Assembly: GCF_002870125.1 (NCBI RefSeq)
Contig: NZ_PNEO01000001.1
Coordinates: 1-64,000 of the forward strand
Reading direction: 5' to 3'
Length of the DNA stretch: 64,000 nucleotides
Origin: Burkholderia sp. WAC0059
GTDB lineage: Bacteria > Pseudomonadota > Gammaproteobacteria > Burkholderiales > Burkholderiaceae
Of this stretch, positions 7,848-16,661 are shown one piece after another. The first letter of the stretch is position 1, and every line of letters starts with the position of its first letter. The notes beneath the pieces were generated by a model. The model saw only the letters and a list, made by a program, of their open reading frames with translations, made no database searches and was not told the origin of the DNA. A program made the position numbers and the translations under genes.

Positions 7848-9706
7848 CGCGTTCCGCCGCGCGGCCGCTGCTCTGGCTCGCCGCGCTGCTCGCGGTCTAT
7901 CTATGTGCGCCGTTCATCGCCAGCATCCCGCAGATCGGGGCGGCCGACTGGGCCGACGTCGACTGGCATGCGACCTGGTCCGCCGTCGGCGTCTCGGCCG
8001 CCAGCGCGAGCGTGGCGGCGCTCTTCATCCTCATCGGCGGCGTGCCGCTCGGCTATTGGCTCGCGCGCTCGCCCTCGCGCGCGGTCGCCCTGCTCGGCTT
8101 CGTCGTGCAACTGCCGCTTGCGCTGCCGCCGCTCACGAGCGGCGTGCTGCTGCTGTTCCTGCTCGGGCCATATAGCTGGATTGGCCGGCTGACGGGCGGC
8201 ACGCTGACCGACTCGTTCGCCGGCATCGTGCTGGCCGAATCCTTCGTCGCCGCGCCGTTTCTGATCGTCGCGGCGCGTTCCGCCTTCGCCGCCGTCGACC
8301 CCGTCTACGACGACGTGGCCGCGACGCTCGGCCATCGCGCCGGCAGCCGGTTCCTGCGCGTGACGCTGCCCATCGCCTGGCCCGCCATCCGCGCCGGACT
8401 CGCGCTCGCCTGGCTGCGGGCATTCGGCGAGTTCGGCGCCACGGTCATGGTCGCCTATCATCCGTACTCGCTGCCCGTGTACACCTACGTCGTGTTCGGC
8501 GGCCAGGGCCTGCCCGCGATGATGCCGCTGCTATTGCCGACGCTGGCGATCGCCATCGTCTGCGCCGCGCTCTCCGTCTACAGCCACGGCAGGCGCTCGA
8601 GCATCGCGCCGCCGCACGAGAGCGGCGACGAGACACGCGCCGCCGGCCCCGGGTCCGCCGTGGCAGCAAACGAAGACCTGCGGCTCGCCTTCGATCTCAA
8701 GCGCACGCTCGGCGCCTTCAGCCTCGACGTCGCGTGGCGGCCGGCGACGCGACGCCTCGCCATCATCGGGCCGTCGGGCTCGGGCAAGTCGCTGGCGCTG
8801 AAGCTGATCGCCGGGCTCGAGCGCAACGAGGCCGGCCCGGTGACGCTCGGGCGCATCGACCTCGGCGCGCTGCCGCCCGAGCGCCGGCAGATCGGCTACA
8901 TGCCGCAGGACTACGGGCTCTTTCCGCACATGAGCGTCGCGCGGCAATTGTCATTTCCCGCCGATGCCGACGCGGCCACCGCGCGCTACTGGGTCGAACA
9001 TCTCGGGCTCGATTCGCTGACTGCCCGGCTGCCGCGCGAACTCTCGTTCGGTCAGCGTCAGCGCGTAGCGCTCGCGCGTGCGCTGACGCGCCACAGCCAG
9101 CTCCTGCTGTTCGACGAACCGTTCTCAGCGCTCGACACGCCGCGTCGGCGGCGCCTGCAGCAGTCGCTGCGCGCCCTGCAGCGCGAGATCGCCGCGGTCA
9201 CGGTCATCGTCACGCACGACCCCGACGAAGCCGCGCTGCTCGCCGACGAAGTGCTCGTCATCGAACAGGGCCGCGCTCTCCAGGTCGGGACGATCGATAC
9301 GGTGTTCGGGCAGCCCGCGTCGCCGCGCGTGGCGGAATTGCTCGGCCTGCACAACGTCGGAGACGGCACGGTGCGCGCGCCGGGCGTCGTCGAAACGGCG
9401 GCGGGCCTGCGCCTCGAAACGGCCGACCGTCAGGCCCGCGTCGGCGAACGCGTGATGTGGCGCGTGTCGCCACGCGCGATTCGCGCCACGCCCGAGGGGC
9501 CGCACGCAGGCTCGGTCGCCGGCAGCAGCCTGCGCCATGGCGATCGGTACGCGACGCTCGACATCGGCGGCCAGTTGTTCGACGTGGCGGCAGAAGATGC
9601 GCCGCCGGAAACCGGCGGCCCGTATCGATTGGCGATCGACCCCGATGGCGTATCGGTGTGGCCGGTGCGGACGACCGGTTCCGATAAACCTGCCGCCAGC
9701 CCCTGA
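7844..9706 (+). CDS. Fused molybdate-type ABC permease and ATP-binding protein (ModB-ModC)
   Basis: A 620-residue fusion. Residues 1-250 form a ModB-like permease with about five or six membrane segments and the coupling loop (YDDVAATLGHRAGSRFLRVT). After a linker rich in Gly, Ala and Ser, residues about 280-500 form a ModC-like ATPase: Walker A GPSGSGKS, Q-loop MPQDYGLF, signature LSFGQRQR, Walker B LLLFDEP and switch His VTHDPDEA. A C-terminal TOBE-like regulatory domain (about 505-610) follows. Most ModB and ModC are separate proteins. The gene overlaps the binding-protein gene by four bases. An iteron-like site overlaps its stop codon. Confidence 0.9.
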   Translation: MTRSAARPLLWLAALLAVYLCAPFIASIPQIGAADWADVDWHATWSAVGVSAASASVAALFILIGGVPLGYWLARSPSRAVALLGFVVQLPLALPPLTSGVLLLFLLGPYSWIGRLTGGTLTDSFAGIVLAESFVAAPFLIVAARSAFAAVDPVYDDVAATLGHRAGSRFLRVTLPIAWPAIRAGLALAWLRAFGEFGATVMVAYHPYSLPVYTYVVFGGQGLPAMMPLLLPTLAIAIVCAALSVYSHGRRSSIAPPHESGDETRAAGPGSAVAANEDLRLAFDLKRTLGAFSLDVAWRPATRRLAIIGPSGSGKSLALKLIAGLERNEAGPVTLGRIDLGALPPERRQIGYMPQDYGLFPHMSVARQLSFPADADAATARYWVEHLGLDSLTARLPRELSFGQRQRVALARALTRHSQLLLFDEPFSALDTPRRRRLQQSLRALQREIAAVTVIVTHDPDEAALLADEVLVIEQGRALQVGTIDTVFGQPASPRVAELLGLHNVGDGTVRAPGVVETAAGLRLETADRQARVGERVMWRVSPRAIRATPEGPHAGSVAGSSLRHGDRYATLDIGGQLFDVAAEDAPPETGGPYRLAIDPDGVSVWPVRTTGSDKPAASP

Positions 9707-9717
9707 AAAAGCTCACC
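9700..9717 (-). repeat. Orphan iteron 1
   Basis: The minus strand reads GGTGAGCTTTTTCAGGGG, matching the 18-bp repeat of the origin array at 18.4-19.8 kb. It covers the stop codon of the ModBC fusion gene (TGA at 9704-9706). The origin copies run in the opposite direction. Confidence 0.8.
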
Positions 9718-9812
9718 TTCACGCAATCGTCCGACCGGTACGCAGGCCGCACAGTAGCGGTTTTTCCATTGATCGGGACACGGAAGGCACCGTTTCGAGG
9801 GACGCCGCGACT

Positions 9813-9830
9813 CTCCCGAAAAAACTCACC
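9813..9830 (-). repeat. Orphan iteron 2
   Basis: The minus strand reads GGTGAGTTTTTTCGGGAG, a close match to the origin iteron consensus. It sits in the 283-bp space between the ModBC fusion gene and the convergent unknown gene ending at 9990, which otherwise shows no gene. Confidence 0.85.
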
Positions 9831-9969
9831 TTTCGCCGGTTTTAGCCAATTCCGGCAGTCGGTTCGCACGGCGCGCCTGCGCCTCGTATGCGGCTAAATC
9901 ACGCTCGCGCTGGCTTTTTTTCGTACGGCAGGGAAAACCGCGGCGCCGGCGCGGGCCCCCGAATCCCGA

Positions 9970-9987
9970 CTCCCGAAAATACTCACC
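9970..9987 (-). repeat. Orphan iteron 3
   Basis: The minus strand reads GGTGAGTATTTTCGGGAG. It lies two bases beyond the stop codon of the leftward gene 9990-11012 and has the same orientation as the other orphan copies. Confidence 0.85.
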
Positions 9988-9989
9988 TT

Positions 9990-11012
9990 TCAGATCGCCA
10001 GCCCGCCGGCGGCGTCGAACACGCCCGTCGACACGGTCAGATCGGCACGCTCGAACCGCACGAGCGAAAAGGCCCGGACACCGAGCGGACTGGCGGGAAT
10101 CCGGGCAAGCGGGAACTCGATCGGCGCACAGTCTCGACTGTCATCGTCGACGACCACGTTCATCCGGTCGAGCCGGACGCGGCGCGTTTCGACCTGCGTA
10201 TGCGCCTCGGGATGCGAAAGCACGTCGCAGATCACGTCGAGTTCGCGTTCGAGCGCGTCGGTCTTCAGGCCAAGCCTGGCCAATGCCTGCGCGTTCCGAT
10301 CGAGCCGCGCCTGCAGACGCGCCACGCCGGCAACGTCCGCTGTTGGCGCTGCCGCGTGGCCGCCCAGCATGCCCGAGGTGCCGGCGCCCTGGTGAGCCAG
10401 CAGTTGCAGACGGGTCCTGAGCAGGGCCCGTTCTTCTTCGAGCGCATCGCGCCGCGATTCGTCGTCGCCGATCCGGGCAAGCCCTTCGAGCGCGATCTGC
10501 TCGACGACGCGCTGCACGATTTCGCGGCGCAACTCGACCTCGGTCTCGCCGCACACGCGCACCTGGTGATCGTCGAAGCTGAGCGTAGTGCGTGCCACGT
10601 CGACGCGCACGGCATCGCCCTGCTGCTCGACGCCGAACACGCGGCGCTCTGTCATGGCCATGCCGAGCACCGCATAACCATGCTGCGCCAGCGGATGAAG
10701 ATCGAACCACGCGTGCAGCTCGGGCGAACGGCTCAATGCCGGCGCCACTTCGCCGGGCGCGGCAAAGAACGCGTGAATGTAGGGGTCGGTGGACCAGGAC
10801 AACGCGCTGGCCTCGCGCGCAGCCGGTACGCGCCCGACCAGACCGGCGACGTAGTCGAACGACACCTGCAACGCCGGCGCAAGGCGCGCCCGGTAGCGAC
10901 GGGCCAGCTTCAGCGTCGGACTGAGCCTGAGCACCCGCGCGATCAATTCCGCCGTCTGCGGCGTCTCGCTTGCCCGCCCTGCACCCGGCCACAGCCAGCC
11001 GAAGAGACCCAT
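9990..11012 (-). CDS. Conserved protein of unknown function
   Basis: A 340-residue protein I do not recognise. It begins MGLFGWLWPGAGR, with no signal peptide or membrane span. Residues about 15-165 are mixed helix and strand. Residues about 165-275 are strongly helical and rich in Arg, Glu, Leu and Ala (for example DALEEERALLRTRLQLLAHQ), likely a coiled coil. The last 60 residues return to beta-like sequence. The frame is open further upstream, but ATG at 11012, close to CGGAG, gives the first credible protein. It lies between two orphan iterons; no function can be inferred from that. Confidence 0.6.
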   Translation of the reverse strand: MGLFGWLWPGAGRASETPQTAELIARVLRLSPTLKLARRYRARLAPALQVSFDYVAGLVGRVPAAREASALSWSTDPYIHAFFAAPGEVAPALSRSPELHAWFDLHPLAQHGYAVLGMAMTERRVFGVEQQGDAVRVDVARTTLSFDDHQVRVCGETEVELRREIVQRVVEQIALEGLARIGDDESRRDALEEERALLRTRLQLLAHQGAGTSGMLGGHAAAPTADVAGVARLQARLDRNAQALARLGLKTDALERELDVICDVLSHPEAHTQVETRRVRLDRMNVVVDDDSRDCAPIEFPLARIPASPLGVRAFSLVRFERADLTVSTGVFDAAGGLAI

Positions 11013-11111
11013 CTCCGCGCTCCGTGCGTTTGTCCGTCGCCTGCGTTCCACCCGCATCGTCAGGACAGGAGCATGCCAGATTCTTCCGCCGGGCCGGAGC
11101 GGGCCGCCCGG

Positions 11112-11129
11112 CTCCCGAAAACCCTCACC
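11112..11129 (-). repeat. Orphan iteron 4
   Basis: The minus strand reads GGTGAGGGTTTTCGGGAG, almost identical to origin copy 19313-19330. Its TGA is the stop codon of the TetR-family gene, so the repeat and the coding end share bases. Confidence 0.85.
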
Positions 11130-11760
11130 GCTGATGCGGCACCCGCCCGACGGACTCGTTCGCATCCAGTATCTGCTGGGCCGCGGCGCGCGCATCGCGC
11201 GCGGCATCGGCATCGCCGCTCACGAGCGCCACGCCGATCGCGCCGTCGATCAGGATCAGCCACTGCCGCGCGAGCCGGGCGGCAAGCCGCCGCTCGATGC
11301 CGGCCGACGCCACGTAGTCATCGAACTGCTCGCGCACGAACGCCAGCAGGCGCTCCTTGTGCATGCGCGAAACGGCGCGTATCGGATCGTCCGGATGCGC
11401 GATCTCGCCCGCGGCGTTAAGAAAAGCGCAGCCGTGAAAGTCGTCGGCGACGAACCACTCGCGCAACGCGTCGAACATGCCGAGCAGGCGCGTGCGCGGC
11501 GTGCGTCCGTGGCGCAGCGTGGCCTCGATGAACCAGCGCATCCAGCGCTCGTCGCGCCGTTCGAGCGCGGCCGCGACGAGCGCATCTTTCGATTCGAAAT
11601 GGGTGTAGAAACTCTTGCGCGCCGCCCCGGACGCGCGAACGATCGCATCCACGCCGGTTGCGTGGATACCGCCCGCATAAACCAGGGCTTCGGCGGCCTC
11701 GAGCAGGCGTTCGCGGGCATCGGCCGGCGGCTCGCCTGAAGCGGAACCTGTCTTGCTCAA
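11125..11760 (-). CDS. TetR/AcrR-family transcriptional regulator
   Basis: A 211-residue protein with an N-terminal TetR helix-turn-helix (residues about 15-62: RERLLEAAEALVYAGGIHAT... ending in the FYTHFESKDAL signature) and a ligand-binding C-terminal half with DFHGCAFLNAAGE. It likely represses a gene outside its immediate neighbourhood or itself. The next gene in the same direction, tdh, ends 99 bp upstream, so co-transcription is possible but not evident. Its stop codon lies inside an iteron. Confidence 0.9.
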   Translation of the reverse strand: MSKTGSASGEPPADARERLLEAAEALVYAGGIHATGVDAIVRASGAARKSFYTHFESKDALVAAALERRDERWMRWFIEATLRHGRTPRTRLLGMFDALREWFVADDFHGCAFLNAAGEIAHPDDPIRAVSRMHKERLLAFVREQFDDYVASAGIERRLAARLARQWLILIDGAIGVALVSGDADAARDARAAAQQILDANESVGRVPHQR

Positions 11761-11859
11761 TGGCGTGACCTCGACATCGGGAGAACGACCATTCTCTCAC
11801 AAACACGCGGTGGCGGCACGCCTTCGTCGGGCGGAACCGCCGACCGTGGCGACCGCCCG

Positions 11860-12888
11860 TCAGGCGGCCCAGTCGAGAATCACCTTGCCGCTCTCGCCGG
11901 AGAGCATTGCCGCAAACCCTTTTTCGTAATCGTCGACGCCGAAGCGGTGCGTGATGACCGGCGAGAGATCGAGCCCGCTCTGCAGCATCGCGACCATCTT
12001 GTACCAGGTCTCGAACATCTCCCGGCCGTAAATGCCCTTGATCTCCAGCCCCTTGAAGATCACCTGGTTCCAGTCGATCGCGGTCTGCGCGGGCGGAATG
12101 CCGAGCAGCGCCACCTTGCCGCCGTGGTTCATCGCTTCGAGCAGCGCCGTGAACGCGCTCGGCACGCCCGACATTTCGAGTCCGACGTCGAAGCCCTCGG
12201 TCATCTGGAGGTCCGCCATCACGTCGCGCAGCGATTCGCGCGCGACGTTCACCGCGCGCGTCGCGCCCATCTTGCGCGCCAGGTCGAGCCGGTAGTCGTT
12301 GACGTCGGTGATCACGACGTTGCGCGCGCCGACATGGCGGGCGATCGCCACCGCCATGATGCCGATCGGCCCCGCGCCGGTAATCAGCACGTCCTCGCCC
12401 ACGAGATTGAACGACAGCGCCGTGTGCGCCGCGTTGCCGAACGGGTCGAAGATCGCGGCCAGATCGTCGGAGATTTCCGGCGGAATCTTGAACGCGTTGA
12501 ACGCCGGAATCACCAGATACTCGGCGAACGCGCCCTCGCGATTCACGCCGACGCCCACCGTGTTGCGACACAGATGCCGACGGCCGGCCCGGCAGTTGCG
12601 GCAGAAACCGCAGGTGATATGCCCTTCGCCGGACACGCGATCGCCGATGGCGAAGCCGCGGACCTCCTGCCCCATCTCGACGATCTCGCCGACGTACTCG
12701 TGGCCGACGTGCATCGGCACGGGAATCGTCTTCCGGGCCCAGTCGTCCCATTTCCAGATGTGGATGTCGGTGCCGCAAATCGCCGTGCGGCGAATCCGGA
12801 TCATCACGTCGTTGTGGCCGACTTCGGGCTTCTTCACCTGGGTCAGCGTGAGGCCCGGCGCGCGTTCGAGTTTTGCCAGTGCTTTCAT
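11860..12888 (-). CDS. tdh: L-threonine 3-dehydrogenase
   Basis: A 342-residue zinc-dependent medium-chain dehydrogenase. It oxidises L-threonine to 2-amino-3-oxobutyrate with NAD+ in the cytosol. Catalytic zinc ligands are in AICGTDIH and HVGHEY. The structural-zinc cysteines are in [15 protein letters not shown] (about residues 96-110). The nucleotide-binding motif is GAGPIG. Length and sequence are those of E. coli Tdh. It lies 15 bp downstream of kbl, which uses its unstable product, so the two form a kbl-tdh operon read leftward. Confidence 0.97.
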   Translation of the reverse strand: MKALAKLERAPGLTLTQVKKPEVGHNDVMIRIRRTAICGTDIHIWKWDDWARKTIPVPMHVGHEYVGEIVEMGQEVRGFAIGDRVSGEGHITCGFCRNCRAGRRHLCRNTVGVGVNREGAFAEYLVIPAFNAFKIPPEISDDLAAIFDPFGNAAHTALSFNLVGEDVLITGAGPIGIMAVAIARHVGARNVVITDVNDYRLDLARKMGATRAVNVARESLRDVMADLQMTEGFDVGLEMSGVPSAFTALLEAMNHGGKVALLGIPPAQTAIDWNQVIFKGLEIKGIYGREMFETWYKMVAMLQSGLDLSPVITHRFGVDDYEKGFAAMLSGESGKVILDWAA

Positions 12889-12903
12889 GGAAATTGTCGC
12901 TCC

Positions 12904-14103
12904 TCAGATCACGCCGAGTTGTCGGCCGACGCGCGCGAACGCCTCGACGGCCCGTTCGATCTGCTCCGGCGTGTGCGCGGCGCTCATCTGCGTGCGAATG
13001 CGCGCGCGTCCCTTCGGCACGACCGGATACGAGAAGCCGATCACGTAGACGCCCTCGCGCAGCAACGCGTCGGCCATGTTCGAGGCGACCTGCGCGTCGC
13101 CGAGCATCACGGGGATGATCGGATGTTCGCCGGGCACGAGCGTGAAGCCGAGCGCGCTCATCTCGCGCCGGAAATGCGCGCCGTTCGCGCGAACGCGCTC
13201 GCGCAACCGCGCGCCTTCGTCGCTCGCGATCAGCTCGAGCACTTTCAGCGACGCCGCCGCGATGCTCGGCGCCAGCGTGTTCGAAAACAGATAGGGCCGC
13301 GAGCGCTGGCGCAGCAACTCGACCACTTCCTTTCGCGCGGCGACGTAGCCGCCCGACGCTCCGCCGAGCGCCTTGCCGAGCGTGCCGGTCACGATATCGA
13401 CGCGTTGCGCGACGCCGCAATGCTCGGGCGTGCCGCGACCATGCCCGCCGATGAAGCCGACCGCATGCGAATCGTCGACCATCACGAGCGCCCCGTAACG
13501 GTCGGCCAGATCGCAGATGCCGGCCAGGTCGGCGATGATGCCGTCCATCGAAAACACGCCGTCCGTTGCGATCAACTTGTAACGCGCGCCGGCCGCGTCG
13601 GCCTCGCGCAGCTTCGCTTCGAGATCGGCGAGATCGTTGTTGCGGTAGCGATAGCGCTTCGCCTTCGAAAGCCGCACGCCGTCGATGATGCTTGCGTGGT
13701 TGAGCTCGTCGCTGATGATCGCGTCCGCCTCGTCGAGCAGCGTTTCGAACAGGCCGCCGTTCGCGTCGAAGCAGCTCGAATAGAGAATGCAGTCGTCGGT
13801 CTGCAAGAACGCGGCGAGCGCGCTTTCCAGTTGCCGGTGCACCGTCTGCGTGCCGCAGATGAAACGCACCGACGCCATGCCGAATCCGTCGCGGTCGAGC
13901 CCGTCCTTCGCTGCCGCGACGAGCCGCGGATCGTCGGCAAGACCGAGGTAGTTGTTCGCGCAAAAATTCAGCACCGCGGCGCCGTCCGCGAGGCGAATCT
14001 GCGACGACTGCGGCGTGGCGATCACGCGCTCGCTCTTGTAAAAGCCGTCGGCGCGAATCTGGTCGAGCGTCGCGCGCACATGGGCAAGATAGGGTTCGTG
14101 CAT
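12904..14103 (-). CDS. kbl: 2-amino-3-ketobutyrate CoA ligase (glycine C-acetyltransferase)
   Basis: A 399-residue pyridoxal-phosphate enzyme of the alpha-oxoamine synthase family that splits 2-amino-3-oxobutyrate with CoA to glycine and acetyl-CoA. The cofactor lysine is in [14 protein letters not shown] (about residue 244), with the upstream [15 protein letters not shown] motif. The start [13 protein letters not shown] at 14103 gives the same length as E. coli Kbl; the frame continues upstream without a better start. First gene of the kbl-tdh pair and divergent from an XRE-cupin regulator gene. Confidence 0.97.
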   Translation of the reverse strand: MHEPYLAHVRATLDQIRADGFYKSERVIATPQSSQIRLADGAAVLNFCANNYLGLADDPRLVAAAKDGLDRDGFGMASVRFICGTQTVHRQLESALAAFLQTDDCILYSSCFDANGGLFETLLDEADAIISDELNHASIIDGVRLSKAKRYRYRNNDLADLEAKLREADAAGARYKLIATDGVFSMDGIIADLAGICDLADRYGALVMVDDSHAVGFIGGHGRGTPEHCGVAQRVDIVTGTLGKALGGASGGYVAARKEVVELLRQRSRPYLFSNTLAPSIAAASLKVLELIASDEGARLRERVRANGAHFRREMSALGFTLVPGEHPIIPVMLGDAQVASNMADALLREGVYVIGFSYPVVPKGRARIRTQMSAAHTPEQIERAVEAFARVGRQLGVI

Positions 14104-14237
14104 GAATCGGACTCCTCCGGGAGACGGGCTCGCGGCCGGCGCGACACGCATGTGCCTCGCGGCCGCTCGCTCGCCGGCTATCCGGGACGGCCGACGCCTG
14201 TTATAGTCGCCGTCGACATCGCCGGATTTTTTCAATT

Positions 14238-14257
14238 TATCGAACTTAATTTCGATA
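14238..14257. promoter_or_regulatory. Inverted repeat operator candidate between kbl and the XRE-cupin gene
   Basis: TATCGAA at 14238-14244 and TTCGATA at 14251-14257 form a 7-bp inverted repeat with a 6-base centre, inside an AT-rich patch about 35-50 bp before the regulator start. A third element, ATCGATA, occurs at 14274-14280. The divergent arrangement suggests the adjacent regulator binds here and controls kbl-tdh and itself; this is inference. Confidence 0.5.
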
Positions 14258-14289
14258 TACCGGACGAACTCTAATCGATAGGTCAGTAA

Positions 14290-14901
14290 ATGGCAAGCTC
14301 ACGCACCCCGCGCGCTTCGACGCCGGCCGCCCACCCGGCTGGAACGCTCACCGCCCCGCCGCGCGTGGGCGAACAGATTCAGCGCCTGCGCAACGAGCGC
14401 CGGATGACGCTCGACGAGCTCTCGCGCGCCGCCGGCGTGTCGAAGTCGATGCTCTCGGAAATCGAGCGCGACAAGGCCAATCCCACCATCGCCGTCGCGT
14501 GGCGTCTCACGAACGCATTGGGCGTCAATCTCGATTCGCTGTTCTCCGCGCCGCGAGCGCCCGAGGCGATCGCAGTCGCCGGTCCGCACGACATCCCGAC
14601 CCTGCACGGACAGGACGCCGGCTACCAGTTGCGCGTCTGGGGGCCGATCGAGCTGGCCGGTCGCTTCGAGTGGTACGAACTGACGTTGAAACCGGGCGGC
14701 GCGCTGGTGTCGAACGCGCACGAACCGGGCACGCGCGAACATCTGACCGTCCTGCACGGCAGCATCGACGTCGAGGCGGCCGACACGACCCGCCGGCTGA
14801 AGGTGGCAGACACGGCCCGCTATGCGGCCGACCAGCCGCACGCGATCCGCAATGCGGGCAAGAACGAGGCGCGAGCCCTGCTGGTCGTGATTCACGGTTG
14901 A
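14290..14901 (+). CDS. XRE-family regulator with C-terminal cupin domain
   Basis: A 203-residue regulator. Residues about 26-82 form an XRE/Cro helix-turn-helix ([20 protein letters not shown], then [20 protein letters not shown]). Residues about 115-200 form a cupin barrel ([19 protein letters not shown], with [12 protein letters not shown]) that probably binds a small ligand. This two-domain type often controls adjacent catabolic genes. It is divergent from kbl-tdh, so regulation of threonine breakdown is the simplest idea. Confidence 0.9.
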   Translation: MASSRTPRASTPAAHPAGTLTAPPRVGEQIQRLRNERRMTLDELSRAAGVSKSMLSEIERDKANPTIAVAWRLTNALGVNLDSLFSAPRAPEAIAVAGPHDIPTLHGQDAGYQLRVWGPIELAGRFEWYELTLKPGGALVSNAHEPGTREHLTVLHGSIDVEAADTTRRLKVADTARYAADQPHAIRNAGKNEARALLVVIHG

Positions 14902-14979
14902 CGCGCGCGACGCCGGCCGGAGGCAAGCATCGGCCAGTCGATAGAGGCCGTGCGGGAAATATCGCTGCCAGCCCGATTA

Positions 14980-14995
14980 CTGTATATTCATACAG
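14980..14995. promoter_or_regulatory. LexA (SOS) box
   Basis: CTGTATATTCATACAG fits the CTGT-N8-ACAG LexA operator and differs little from the canonical CTGTATATATATACAG; flanking TA and TGA extend the symmetry. It ends 26 bp before the ATG at 15022, the usual place for LexA repression of a promoter. Confidence 0.85.
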
Positions 14996-15021
14996 TGATT
15001 GAGATCGACTGGAGCAAGATC

Positions 15022-15441
15022 ATGCAGACCCCGAACGAACACGATCTGGCCGCACTCCGCTTTCAGGCCGCGGCGCACGACCTCGAGCAGATCGTCCGGC
15101 ATATTGCGCAGCGCTACATCGCGAAGGCAGTACCGCTCACCTGGCGGCTGCTGCACGCCATCGAGGCCGAAGCGCTCGCGGACCTCGGCCTGGCCAGCCG
15201 TCACGACGCACACGTGCTCGACCTGTTCCGGCGACCTCGCGATCTGGCCTGGCCGGAAACCGACGATCCTGTCGATTTCGGCAAGTCGAATGCGCTGCCC
15301 GCTGCGTTCGGATTCGTGATCGAAACCTATGAGGAGGTGGCCCAGGTTGCGCCCGATATGCCGGATACGAAACGAGATCGGGGCATCTACCCTCCCGGAA
15401 GCCGGCCATCGACGTTCCGCACGGCATCCGGACACGGCTGA
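15022..15441 (+). CDS. Small SOS-controlled protein of unknown function
   Basis: A 139-residue soluble protein that I cannot assign. Residues 8-70 look helical (ALRFQAAAHDLEQIVRHIAQ), the middle is acidic (ETDDPVDFG), and the tail is rich in Pro, Arg and Ser and looks disordered. ATG at 15022 follows GGAGCAAG. The frame extends upstream, but those codons cover the LexA box, so the later start is preferred. The recombinase-like gene starts 20 bp downstream, so both are probably induced together by DNA damage. It belongs to the origin-proximal gene block, which suggests a role in replicon maintenance (inference). Confidence 0.65.
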   Translation: MQTPNEHDLAALRFQAAAHDLEQIVRHIAQRYIAKAVPLTWRLLHAIEAEALADLGLASRHDAHVLDLFRRPRDLAWPETDDPVDFGKSNALPAAFGFVIETYEEVAQVAPDMPDTKRDRGIYPPGSRPSTFRTASGHG

Positions 15442-15461
15442 TTACAACGAGGCCGAAGACG

Positions 15462-16463
15462 ATGATTTCCGCGCACGGCCCAGGCGACCTGTTCGATCAG
15501 CAGCGCGACGACTGGCGACTGGACCCGCGCTCGGCCTTCGACGCGTGGCTTGCCGCACAAGGATTCCGGCGCTCGTCGGCTGACGTTTATCGAGCGCAAT
15601 GGGGCCTGTTTCTCGACTGGCTTCGACTCAGGCACAAGACGCTTCAGACCGTCGATAAGCCGACCATTGCCGAATTCGCGGCCGGCCTCGACGTGCGTAA
15701 GCCGCAGCGCGCCCGATATCTGCGCCTTGTCGAACGCGTACTGGACCACATACGCGAAATCGAACTGGCATCGACGAACCCGGCACGCTTCATCGCACAG
15801 GACGGAGAAGCCGCCTGGCGCAATGCGCGCGAAAACGAACCGACGGGCTTCCTCACGCAGGAGGAACGCACGGCACTGGTCGCTCGTCTGGCGGCCCCGC
15901 CCGGGGAACGAACCGCGGCACGACGCTGGCGCGAAGCGCGCGACAGGGCACTTGCGGCCGTCTTCCTCGGTGCCGGACTCAAAACCAGCGACGCCATTGC
16001 CTTACCGCTGAACAACGTCGACCCGGCGGCGCGATGGATAGAAATCGAATCGGCCCATCCAGCGCCCGCACGCCGGATTCCCCTGACGTCGTTCGCCGTC
16101 CCCGTACTCGCAGTCTGGCTCGACGAGCGGCGGCTGGCTGGCCTGCCGGGCCAGCACGCGTTTCCCGGCTCGCCTTCCGGCCGGCCGATGCACAAGGCGA
16201 CCATGCTGCGCGCAGTCGACGACCTGATGGAGACCGCAGGCATCGCCGCGACACGCACCGAACGCGCCAGTCCTCGAACGCTGCGTAATACGTTCGCCGC
16301 TCACCACTTCGAAAACGGCATGGCGCCGGAACAGGTCGGGCAATGGCTCGGACTCATGCAGCCGATATCGGCTAACCGGCTACATCGTGCATGGCAGGCG
16401 TGGGCTGCACGCGAAAGCCGGAAGCCCCCGGTAGGTAGCCGTTTCGGGCAGGCAAAAGCGTAG
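15462..16463 (+). CDS. Tyrosine-recombinase-like protein, catalytic residues degenerate
   Basis: A 333-residue protein with the XerC/XerD layout: N-terminal core-binding domain (about 20-110) and C-terminal catalytic fold (about 125-310). Aligned by eye to XerD, the first catalytic Arg is Lys (GAGLKTSDAIAL). The HxLR box reads SPRTLRNTFAAHH, so His is lost and Arg kept. The next His and the nucleophilic Tyr fall on Leu in WLGLMQPISANRLHRAW. It probably binds DNA without cutting it. It is in an operon with the SOS-controlled gene. It could be a replicon maintenance factor or a decaying integrase. Confidence 0.75.
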   Translation: MISAHGPGDLFDQQRDDWRLDPRSAFDAWLAAQGFRRSSADVYRAQWGLFLDWLRLRHKTLQTVDKPTIAEFAAGLDVRKPQRARYLRLVERVLDHIREIELASTNPARFIAQDGEAAWRNARENEPTGFLTQEERTALVARLAAPPGERTAARRWREARDRALAAVFLGAGLKTSDAIALPLNNVDPAARWIEIESAHPAPARRIPLTSFAVPVLAVWLDERRLAGLPGQHAFPGSPSGRPMHKATMLRAVDDLMETAGIAATRTERASPRTLRNTFAAHHFENGMAPEQVGQWLGLMQPISANRLHRAWQAWAARESRKPPVGSRFGQAKA

Positions 16464-16540
16464 ATAGTTCGGTCGGATTTGTCGTTGTGAGCAACGCGAT
16501 CGAAACCGTGTCCTGACGGGCGCCGACTAAACATGGAAAG

Positions 16541-16558
16541 CTCCCGGAAAAGCTCACC
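16541..16558 (-). repeat. Orphan iteron 5
   Basis: The minus strand reads GGTGAGCTTTTCCGGGAG, with a single difference from the common core (C for the last T). It lies in the 198-bp space between the recombinase-like gene and the convergent kfrA-like gene. Confidence 0.85.
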
Positions 16559-16661
16559 GGATAGTCTTGGGAGGAAGAGGTCAGGAATACTCGCAATAGA
16601 AGTTCGATCGCAGTGGCTTCGGGCCTGAGTCAGCTCGAAGTCTTCCCGCCAATTAAAGGGG

